A DNA stretch of 10,000 nt from Symbiodinium natans (lineage: Eukaryota > Sar > Dinophyceae > Suessiales > Symbiodiniaceae). This document shows positions 5,608-9,973 of this stretch, piece by piece. Position 1 is the first letter of the stretch. Each line of letters starts with the position of its first letter. The position numbers and the translations under genes were made by a program. The notes beneath the pieces were generated by a model, which was given only the letters and a program-made list of their open reading frames with translations, ran no database searches and was not told the origin of the DNA. The stretch spans positions 1,908,192-1,918,191 of the forward strand of contig CAJNDS010002301.1 in NCBI GenBank assembly GCA_905221605.1, given 5' to 3'.

Positions 5608-5720
5608 CCTTGACCACAAGAGTCAGAAGACCCCCCTGGCGATCCAGAGCCTTCCACTTGTCGATGGCATCGTTCCCCGAACCCCCGCCGGCAGACATGG
5701 CCATCTTCATGTTCTTGTTC
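5608..5720 (-). CDS. Strong candidate internal exon
   Basis: Reverse strand: acceptor CCCTTACTTTCAG, one base, 37 codons, one base, donor G|GTTTAG supplied by the adjoining array. It reads NKNMKMAMSAGGGSGNDAID then K-W-K-A-L-D-R-Q-G-G-L-L-T-L-V-V-K. About three quarters of codons start with a purine and composition is balanced; the forward reading is arginine- and proline-heavy by comparison. Its ending phase suits the proposed entry of 5211-5423. The family is not recognised. Confidence 0.58.
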
Positions 5721-5852
5721 CTGAAAGTAAGGGTTCGTGCTTTAGGGTATAGAGTTTAGGGTTCCTGAAGTAAGGGTTCTCATGGTTTTGGGTTCCTGAA
5801 AGTAAGGGTTCATGGTTCAGGGTTCCTGAAAGTAAGGGTTCGTGGTTTAGGG
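5718..5852. repeat. Tandem unit carrying splice-like signals
   Basis: The core TTCCTGAAAGTAAGGGTTC occurs at 5718-5736, 5793-5811 and 5823-5841, with a one-base-deleted copy at 5762-5779. The last two copies are 30 bases apart. Each copy carries a + donor (CTGAAA|GTAAGG) and a - acceptor (CTTACTTTCAG|GAA); the first one is used as the acceptor of the exon called at 5608-5720. Confidence 0.85.
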
Positions 5853-5934
5853 GGTGACGGTTTCGGGATTCTGGACCACTGTCTAGGGTGCTTAGGGTCA
5901 GGCTCCTGGAGCCTCTACACAGTGAATCCTAAAC

Positions 5935-6023
5935 GTAGTATGCAACCATTGGCCGCTTCCCCGATAAGAATACCAGCGGCTTGTGAACGCTTCTGGGCTG
6001 CATTAGTTGGATCATGCAAAGGT
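5935..6023 (-). CDS. Candidate exon, alanine/glycine-rich helix
   Basis: Reverse strand: after AAACCCAG, one base, then P-L-H-D-P-T-N-A-A-Q-K-R-S-Q-A-A-G-I-L-I and G-E-A-A-N-G-C-I-L, leaving one base at C|GTTTAG. If unspliced it continues five codons to TAG at 5915-5917. Most codons begin with a purine. Its end phase does not match the start of 5608-5720, so an exon is missing, a site is misplaced, or this is a separate terminal exon. The family is unknown. Confidence 0.48.
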
Positions 6024-6215
6024 CTGGGTTTAGGCATCAGGGAGTAAGGGTTCAAGGCGTAACCTACACACGAGCTCAACCAACCAAAGATCCGGCCTTC
6101 GATAGCTTTGAGTATTGCTCACGTCTGCCACGCCCCAAGCCACAATCACGGAAGGAAGCAACGGAATACAGCAACTCGGAGCACGCAAAAACAAAAGCGA
6201 CTGGCCGTCGCAGAA

Positions 6216-6770
6216 ATGATCAGGGCCAGCACGGATCTACATCAGCTGCATAAGCTTAGTTCTGTCCAGCACGAGCAGATATCCATTCATGGTGCCTTGC
6301 TGGCATCTGTGGGACACGAACAAAGTCCTGGAGCTACTGCTTCGAAGCAAAGAGGGGAGAAAGGTCCCTGTCGTGATATATGGGATGTCCCTAGACCCAA
6401 AACCCCTGATTTCCTTAGACCGGAGGTTGATCTCAAATTCTGGTTTTCGCTTCAGCCTTTTCAAGTTCTAGACTTCAGTCCCCCCAAAAGGAAGGGTAAA
6501 AGTAGGGCGCGGACTCGAAGGCCAAGAGAAGATGCCAGCTTTCCAGCAGCGCCATGTCCTCAGGGCTTCGGATACGGAGAACGAAGAAGAGCAAGAAAAG
6601 AGAGCAAAACACATAGGGAGGGCAGGGAAGGGAGGGGAGGGAAAGACAGAAGAAAGAGCGAGCGAGAGAGAGAGAGAGAGGGAGGGAGAGCTGAGAACAC
6701 CAGTGACGTTGGTCTTGCGGGTCTTGCGGTTAATGACCAGCTCAATGCATCAAAGAGGTTGGCCGCGTGA
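6216..6770 (+). CDS. Longest ORF of the window, 184 codons, charged tail
   Basis: The frame is open from 6063 (after TAA 6060-6062) to TGA 6768-6770; I start it at the first ATG, 6216. The N-terminal part reads MIRASTDLHQLHKLSSVQHE then Q-I-S-I-H-G-A-L-L-A-S-V-G-H. The middle includes F-L-R-P-E-V-D-L-K-F-W-F-S-L. From about residue 105 it is basic and charged (K-R-K-G-K-S-R-A-R-T-R-R) through a (GA)n-encoded E-R-E-R-E-R run, and it ends AGLAVNDQLNASKRLAA. It could be an RNA- or chromatin-associated protein by composition only. Other + frames over the same region are also partly open, and a 13-codon minus reading at 6701-6740 (LVINRKTRKTNVT) competes with its tail. Confidence 0.38.
   Translation: MIRASTDLHQLHKLSSVQHEQISIHGALLASVGHEQSPGATASKQRGEKGPCRDIWDVPRPKTPDFLRPEVDLKFWFSLQPFQVLDFSPPKRKGKSRARTRRPREDASFPAAPCPQGFGYGERRRARKESKTHREGREGRGGKDRRKSEREREREGGRAENTSDVGLAGLAVNDQLNASKRLAA
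6609..6692. repeat. Purine-rich low-complexity tract with (GA)n
   Basis: GGGAGG and GAAAGA-type purine sequence for about 80 bases, with a perfect GA dinucleotide run at 6664-6681. It removes stops from the + frames and so helps the long ORF across it. Confidence 0.85.
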
Positions 6771-6837
6771 ACCCCTTAAGGACCCCTAACCTAAATCAGA
6801 TCCTCATAACTCAAGCCGGTGGAATGCAAAATCTCAC

Positions 6838-6936
6838 AAGGGTCTGCACTGGATGATGCCCTGAACCCACACGGAGCTCGTCTGCTCCTGCACGAAGCTG
6901 TTGTAGCTGGGGTCCTTCGCGCCTAGGCGGCAGTTG
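6838..6936 (-). CDS. Strong candidate internal exon, cysteine-bearing
   Basis: Reverse strand: a T-rich run and CCGTTGCAG acceptor, one base, 32 codons, two bases, then TT|GTGAGA donor. It reads NCRLGAKDPSYNSFVQEQ then T-S-S-V-W-V-Q-G-I-I-Q-C-R-P. If the acceptor were not used the frame would extend back through Q-C-R-C-S, giving C-x-C-x2-C plus a later cysteine, which could bind zinc. If the donor were not used it would stop one codon later. The acceptor's pyrimidine tract (TTTTCCTTTTCTC) is the best in the window. The family is not assigned. Confidence 0.55.
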
Positions 6937-7062
6937 CTGCAACGGCATTGGATGAGAAAAGGAAAATGACCCTATACACCCTGAACCCTCTACCCTAAAC
7001 TCCAAACCCTGTAGACCCTAAATTAAGTTTGGGGTTCATGGTTTACTAAACCCTCCGAAAGT

Positions 7063-7163
7063 TCAAGTCCAAGACATGACTTGGTTGCGGTCCCTCAGAC
7101 CGTCGCCAGCCGAAGCCCCAAATTTGGATTGGACGTTCTGCAACTCACGCAGGCGACTAAGCT
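7063..7163 (-). CDS. Candidate exon, coiled-coil-like
   Basis: Reverse strand: after TTTATAG, two bases then LSRLRELQNVQSKFGASAGD, G-L-R-D-R-N-Q-V-M-S-W-T and TGA. A CAA|GTCATG donor could end it six codons earlier. The L-x2-L-x2-L-Q pattern suits a helix. The + strand has an equally good frame, TVASRSPKFGLDVLQLTQAT, between GGTCCCTCAG and ATG|GTTTAG, in exact codon register with this one; the two cannot be separated by codon periodicity. Confidence 0.38.
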
Positions 7164-7170
7164 CTATAAA

Positions 7171-7250
7171 TGGTTTAGGGCTTGGGGCTTGGGGCTTGGG
7201 GCTTGGGGCTTGGGGCTTAGGGTTCATAACCCTAAACCCTAAACCCTAAC
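7171..7250. repeat. CTTGGGG variant array with orientation switch
   Basis: Five perfect CTTGGGG units (7181-7215) and one CTTAGGG, then TTCAT, then (CCCTAAA) units in the opposite orientation to 7250. This is a head-to-head junction of G-rich and C-rich arrays. Confidence 0.93.
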
Positions 7251-7262
7251 AAGAAGCTTCTG

Positions 7263-7386
7263 TCAAGCTCCGAGAGCGCGACTCTTTCGGCTGCTGGTGC
7301 GGAACTTTATCATCAGCTCCTTGCTCGTCTTCGTGCGCCCGTCCAAGGAGGATGATTCAACAGCTCTCCGGGACAGGAGGTACGCC
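7263..7386 (-). CDS. Candidate terminal exon, Ser/Arg/Lys-rich
   Basis: Reverse strand: after GAGCATAG, one base then AYLLSRRAVESSSLDGRTKT, S-K-E-L-M-I-K-F-R-T-S-S-R-K-S-R-A-L-G-A and TGA at 7263-7265. Forty codons, purine-first in about 60%, hydrophilic. The + strand frame (R-N-F-I-I-S-S-L-L-V-F-V-R-P-S-K, ending AGGAG|GTACGC) has high GC at third positions and an excellent donor, so it is a serious rival that would instead suggest a membrane segment. The family is unknown. Confidence 0.4.
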
Positions 7387-7443
7387 CTATGCTCTGAACT
7401 CCCTGAACCTTACACCACTAAACCTAGACCCGGGAGTAACCTA

Positions 7444-7464
7444 GGAATAAAAAGGGTACCCTTT
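7444..7464. repeat. Palindrome-bearing dispersed 21-bp element
   Basis: GGAATAAAAAGGGTACCCTTT contains the perfect 14-base palindrome AAAGGGTACCCTTT (7451-7464). A second copy with two mismatches is at 9158-9178. It includes AATAAA on the + strand. Confidence 0.75.
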
Positions 7465-7538
7465 CATAATTTTTGGTTTTAAGGGAACCCGAACCCTAAA
7501 AAATGAAAAAAGGGCCTACTCCCGGTCCTAGAAACTGA

Positions 7539-7637
7539 ATGCGGAAGTATAACAACGAGGCATGGACAAGAATGAGCGAAGCCGACTGTGGTGATCGCTT
7601 CAAGTTCCGTGACCCTAAGCACCAGACCCACCCTCCT
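7539..7637 (+). CDS. Candidate exon with ATG and donor
   Basis: ATG (directly after an in-frame TGA) and 33 codons in phase 0 to CCT|GTAACC: MRKYNNEAWTRMSEADCGDR then F-K-F-R-D-P-K-H-Q-T-H-P-P. It has the most convincing composition of the + islands in the right half. On the reverse strand a fine acceptor, TTTTGTCTTCCAG, precedes a frame reading LEPGYRRVGLVLRVTELEAI in exact register, so a minus exon is possible and would agree with most neighbours. The family is not recognised. Confidence 0.38.
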
Positions 7638-7662
7638 GTAACCGGGCTCAAGCTGGAAGACA

Positions 7663-7799
7663 AAACCCTAAACCCTAAACCCTAAACCCTAAACCCTAAA
7701 CCCTAAACCCTAAACCCTAAACCCTAAACCCTAAACCCTAAACCCTAAACCCGAACCCTTAACCCTTAACCCTAAAGCCCAAACCCTAAACCTTAACCA
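7663..7799. repeat. Long (CCCTAAA) array
   Basis: About twelve perfect units to 7752, followed by CCCGAAC, CCTTAAC and CCCAAAC variants. Confidence 0.95.
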
Positions 7800-7804
7800 C
7801 CCAC

Positions 7805-7890
7805 CACAATCCCCGCCCCCCTCCCCCCGCCCCGAGCAAAATTCCCTTAGCAGTCCTGCGGGTCCAGCGGTCCCGGGACGGTCTTCAAGC
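7805..7890 (-). CDS. Candidate internal exon, Gly-rich
   Basis: Reverse strand: after CTCGGGGCAG, one base then LEDRPGTAGPAGLLREFC, then S-G-R-G-E-G-G-G-D-C, leaving one base at G|GTGGGT. Codons are mostly G-first. A second minus frame (L-K-T-V-P-G-P-L-D-P-Q-D-C, stop) and a + frame after TTCCCTTAG are also open. The glycine-rich end falls on a C-rich low-complexity strand (7811-7833), so the 3' boundary is doubtful. Confidence 0.33.
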
Positions 7891-8080
7891 CTGCCCCGAG
7901 AAGCCCTAAATCCTCAACCGAGTGTGGTTCGGGCTTTGGTTTAGGGGATTTGGGGGTCGGAAGTCGTCCGGACGTCGGGGTGCCTCTGATTATAAGGGAA
8001 TCCTACTATTTGGGGGTCTAGTTTGGCGGATTTCGGGTTTAGGGTTAGGGCTGGGTTTGTGGAGGTGACCCGCAAAACGC

Positions 8081-8100
8081 GGGGGGGGGGGGGGGGGGGG
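8081..8100. repeat. G20 homopolymer
   Basis: Twenty consecutive G on the + strand, inside overlapping open frames on both strands. The length is likely variable in replication and error-prone in sequencing, and frame through it should not be trusted. Confidence 0.97.
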
Positions 8101-8136
8101 TTCGGTGCACAATTTTTCCGTGGAGGAACCCGCAAC

Positions 8137-8300
8137 CTGCACCGTGCGACTTCTGGACCATGGGGCCTGGATGGGCATGCTGGGGTGGAAAGTCTCAAAT
8201 TTGGGGGGCCGCCCAAAGCTCCTCAAGCAAAACTCAGCCGCAAAAAACCCGCTGGAGCCCCAAAGCGCGTCGACCATCGGTTGGAGGAGCACCAGAATGC
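8137..8300 (-). CDS. Candidate 164-base exon
   Basis: Reverse strand: after CAGGGCCAG, two bases then 54 codons ending CAG|GTTGCG. It reads ILVLLQPMVDALWGSSGFF then A-A-E-F-C-L-R-S-F-G-R-P-P-K-F-E-T-F-H-P and ends A-P-W-S-R-S-R-T-V-Q. Third positions are about 70% G or C and both splice strings are acceptable. Two + frames over the same bases are also long (8023-8310, ending E-E-H-Q-N-A-W-P stop, and 8105-8338), so this island has three credible frames. I prefer minus because of the splice boundaries and the neighbours. Confidence 0.37.
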
Positions 8301-8305
8301 CTGGC

Positions 8306-8400
8306 CCTGAGCCCGGAGCCCGGAGCCCTGAGCCCTAAACCCTTGACCCTGAACCCTAAACCGTTTTAGGGTTTAGGGTTTAGGGTTTAGGGTTTAGGGA
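8306..8400. repeat. Heptamer gradient and back-to-back arrays
   Basis: Units change step by step in heptamer register from GAGCCCG through GAGCCCT to CCCTAAA, CCTTGAC and CCCTGAA, and then flip at about 8363 to (TTTAGGG)5 in the opposite orientation. Confidence 0.9.
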
Positions 8401-8402
8401 AC

Positions 8403-8458
8403 AGCAATCCGTGGCCTTCATCCACCTTGGCCATCTGCTTCTTCAGGTTTCTCGCCGC
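8403..8458 (-). CDS. Candidate exon, basic helix
   Basis: Reverse strand: after GTGCCAG the frame reads AARNLKKQMAKVDEGHGLL; upstream it could extend as T-R-A-C-Q. Donor choices are AAG|GTGGAT at 8425 or CT|GTTCCC at 8402. Third positions are G or C rich and codons mostly purine-first. The A-C-Q-A-A-R-N-L-K-K-Q pattern recalls the A-C-R-Q-L-H-E-A-A-E helix at 4830-4905. The family is unknown. Confidence 0.5.
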
Positions 8459-8476
8459 CTGGCACGCGCGCGTTCG

Positions 8477-8669
8477 CAGGTCAGGGTTATGGGGTTTGGG
8501 GTTTTGGGGTTTGGGGTTTAGGGTTTAGGGTTAGGGTTTAGGGTTATTAATGGGGCTTGGGTTGTTTGGGGGTTTCGGGGGTGTAGGGATGTTTAGGGTC
8601 CTAAGCCCTAAGCCCTAGACCCTAGAGCCAGACCCTAAACCCGAACCCTAGACCCTAAACCCTAAACCC
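8477..8669. repeat. G-rich array turning into C-rich array
   Basis: TTTTGGGG, TTTGGGG and TTTAGGG units to about 8602, then an immediate switch to CCTAAGC, CCCTAGA and CCCTAAA units. No gene is seen in it. Confidence 0.9.
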
Positions 8670-8714
8670 CATACTGCTAAAGGAGTTATGAGAGGAAAAG
8701 GAAAGGCTCAGAAC

Positions 8715-8745
8715 CGTTCCTGAGAGCTTCTGCGTGAAAGTACGA
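8715..8745 (-). CDS. Candidate short exon following 8848-8883
   Basis: Reverse strand: after CTATAG, two bases, nine codons (V-L-S-R-R-S-S-Q-E), two bases, then G|GTTCTG. The two leading bases complete the codon left open by 8848-8883, giving isoleucine. The intron between them (8746-8847) starts GTAGGT, is T-rich and contains TTAACTAAC, a branch-point-like string. The exon is short and the call rests mainly on phase. Confidence 0.33.
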
Positions 8746-8751
8746 CTATAG

Positions 8752-8800
8752 GTTTAGGGGCTAGGGTTTAGGTTTAAGGGTTTGCCACCCCCCCCCCCTC
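8752..8800. repeat. Short TTTAGGG variants and C11 run
   Basis: GGTTTAGGGGCTAGGGTTTAGG units followed by an 11-base C homopolymer at 8788-8798. Confidence 0.85.
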
Positions 8801-8847
8801 CGAACAAAAAATGTTAGTTAACCAAAAGAAAGACAAAACAAACCTAC

Positions 8848-8883
8848 TTAGTATGAGGCTTGCGGCAGATTCTTGCAAGGGGT
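8848..8883 (-). CDS. Candidate exon following 8935-9043
   Basis: Reverse strand: after CCGGAAGATTCAG, two bases, eleven codons (P-L-Q-E-S-A-A-S-L-I-L), one base, then donor A|GTAGGT. Its two leading bases (AC) join the single G left by 8935-9043 as GAC (aspartate). The 51-base gap between them runs GTTTTGGGG to TTCAG with a pyrimidine-rich end, a plausible short intron. Confidence 0.43.
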   Translation of the reverse strand, partial: TPCKNLPQASY

Positions 8884-8934
8884 CTGAATCTTCCGGGGAA
8901 AGGGAACGAGACCCTACACCCTGAACCCCAAAAC

Positions 8935-9043
8935 CCGCATCCCTTGCCTCCATCATGGTGTCGGCGTGCCGCGGATCCACAATCTTGGAGGCGAGATCCC
9001 TGGTAGCCACCATGCTACCGTCTCCGGGTTCAAGAAATTTCGC
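8935..9043 (-). CDS. Strong candidate internal exon
   Basis: Reverse strand: after GGCAGTCTAG, 36 codons in phase 0 and one base, then donor G|GTTTTG. It reads AKFLEPGDGSMVATRDLASK, I-V-D-P-R-H-A-D-T-M-M-E-A-R-D-A. In the 26 codons from the internal methionine about 80% begin with a purine, the strongest coding periodicity in the window. An internal ATG at 9013 could act as a start. The + strand is open in a shifted frame (A-S-L-A-S-I-M-V-S-A-C-R-G) but with poorer periodicity. The family is not recognised. Confidence 0.58.
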
Positions 9044-9154
9044 CTAGACTGCCTATAAAGACTAACACCCTAAATGCCCCTAAACCCTGAACCCTCGGAG
9101 GTCTGCTCTACCAATTGGAATCGGGGATTCGGATTTTCTTACTTCTTAAGAATC

Positions 9155-9210
9155 TCGGGAATGAAAAGGTTACCCTTTGCTCTCTTGCTACCAAAGAAGG
9201 TAACCCCCGA
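9155..9210. repeat. Imperfect hairpin including the second palindrome copy
   Basis: GGTTACC and CTTTG pair with CAAAG and GGTAACC across a 12-base loop, and TCGGG (9155-9159) pairs with CCCGA (9206-9210). The left arm contains the 21-bp element also found at 7444-7464. Confidence 0.65.
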
Positions 9211-9272
9211 AGTTTGAAGACCCTGTTGAAAACCTAAGGCCTAAACCTTAAAGCCCCTCTCAACTCACTCAC

Positions 9273-9317
9273 ATAACTGGCACGGTCCTGTGCTGAGCCC
9301 CTTCACCATCGCGCAGT
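9273..9317 (-). CDS. Candidate exon of phase-compatible chain
   Basis: Reverse strand: after CCCTAG, two bases, fourteen codons (C-A-M-V-K-G-L-S-T-G-P-C-Q-L), one base, then donor T|GTGAGTG, a consensus 5' splice site. The two leading bases complete the codon left by 9377-9407 as AAC. Its end phase does not match 8935-9043, so at least one exon is missing in 9050-9270. Confidence 0.42.
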
Positions 9318-9376
9318 CTAGGGTTTAGGGAAGTCAGAGTACTTATAATGCACTGAAGGCTTGAGGCTTAGGTTAC

Positions 9377-9407
9377 TTGCAACAAAGCTGTAGGTTGTAG
9401 GCCCCGA
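9377..9407 (-). CDS. Candidate exon of phase-compatible chain
   Basis: Reverse strand: after TTGCAACCGCAG, ten codons (S-G-P-T-T-Y-S-F-V-A) and one base, then donor A|GTAACC. It joins in frame to 9598-9630 upstream and 9273-9317 downstream. It is short; splice strings and phase are the evidence. Confidence 0.38.
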
Positions 9408-9459
9408 CTGCGGTTGCAACGGGTTAAGAAGCACAGATGCAACTGGTTCTACCAGCACT

Positions 9460-9540
9460 TATAAACCCTAAAACCCTAACCCTAAACCCTGACCCCTCAA
9501 CCCTAACCCCTCAACCCTAAACCCTAAACCCTAAACCTTA
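9460..9540. repeat. CCCTAAA/CCCTCAA array
   Basis: C-rich units including two copies of a CCCTCAACCCTAACC variant. It lies within the proposed intron between 9407 and 9598. Confidence 0.9.
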
Positions 9541-9597
9541 GACTTCGTAAGCGGCGTGACATGACTGGCCAACCCCCCCCCCCCAGACCAGGTTCAC

Positions 9598-9630
9598 CGC
9601 TGGATGGTCAACGTCGCAGTTTCCATGGAC
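9598..9630 (-). CDS. Candidate exon of phase-compatible chain
   Basis: Reverse strand: after GCGCTTCTTGGCAG, a good acceptor, eleven codons (V-H-G-N-C-D-V-D-H-P-A), then GCG|GTGAAC. Phase 0 at both ends. The + strand reads Q-V-H-R-W-M-V-N-V-A-V-S-M-D-L in exact register, preceded by a C12 tract and CAG, and is the main rival. Confidence 0.38.
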
Positions 9631-9701
9631 CTGCCAAGAAGCGCTTTAGGGTGCAGGGATTAGGGTTTCAGGCTTTAAAGGGATTCGGGCGGATGGGTGA
9701 C

Positions 9702-9740
9702 AAGAGCTTGACCGGAACATTCCGAACCAGAAGAAGACTC
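9702..9740 (-). CDS. Candidate exon, Ser/Gly-rich
   Basis: Reverse strand: after ATCTTGCGGCAG, thirteen codons (E-S-S-S-G-S-E-C-S-G-Q-A-L), then CTT|GTCACC, phase 0 and so compatible with 9598-9630. On the + strand a frame with ATG at 9694 (M-G-D-K-S-L-T-G-T-F-R-T-R-R-R-L-L-P) ends at a consensus-like CCG|GTAAAG and is part of an 82-codon ORF, 9561-9809. Confidence 0.33.
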
Positions 9741-9799
9741 CTGCCGCAAGATACCCTTCTCAACCCCAGACCCGAAAATCAAAACCCGGTAAAGCCCTG

Positions 9800-9873
9800 C
9801 GAATCCTAAACCCGAAACCCTAAACTTAAACCCTATACCCTAAACCCTATACCCTAAACCCTAAACCCTAAAC
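9800..9873. repeat. CCCTAAA/CCCTATA array
   Basis: C-rich units with two CCCTATA variants alternating with CCCTAAA. Confidence 0.92.
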
Positions 9874-9929
9874 CCATGAAGCCCAGAGTCCAAACTCGCC
9901 CACAAGTCTAAGCTCTTTCTGTTGTGTAG

Positions 9930-9965
9930 GATACGAAGTCCTCGCAGTCCCTCCGAAGTTGTTAG
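9930..9965 (+). CDS. Candidate exon near the window end
   Basis: After CTTTCTGTTGTGTAG, an excellent T-rich acceptor, two bases then Y-E-V-L-A-V-P-P-K-L-L and one base before TTAG|GTTTCA. The reverse strand is open as L-R-R-D-C-E-D-F-V-S-Y-T-T-E-R-A. The family is unknown. Confidence 0.3.
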   Translation, partial: DTKSSQSLRSC

Positions 9966-9973
9966 GTTTCAGC

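Noticed and set aside
6237-6471. Minus ORF 6237-6464 and + ORF 6289-6471
   Set aside because: Both overlap the longest frame. The + one (N-K-V-L-E-L-L-L-R-S-K-E-G-R-K) is tempting and could be a spliced frame, but neither has boundaries better than the long ORF.
6560-6745. Minus ORF rich in S-L-S-L-S-R
   Set aside because: It is the complement of the purine-rich (GA)n tract, open only because of low complexity.
7058-7069. tRNA T-arm-like string GTTCAAGTCC
   Set aside because: No matching acceptor, D or anticodon stems could be found around it.
7163-7170. TATA-box-like TATAAA strings here and at 9053
   Set aside because: Isolated short matches with no consistent position relative to a start codon.
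8023-8369. Three overlapping + ORFs
   Set aside because: They occupy different frames of one GC-rich island and the first runs through the G20 tract. At most one reading of the island is real; the minus exon 8137-8300 has the better splice boundaries.
9561-9809. 82-codon + ORF
   Set aside because: It begins in a C-rich homopolymer, has repeat-derived codons in the middle (F-R-V-Q-G-L-G-F) and overlaps minus exons that join in phase. It is kept as a rival reading, not a call.
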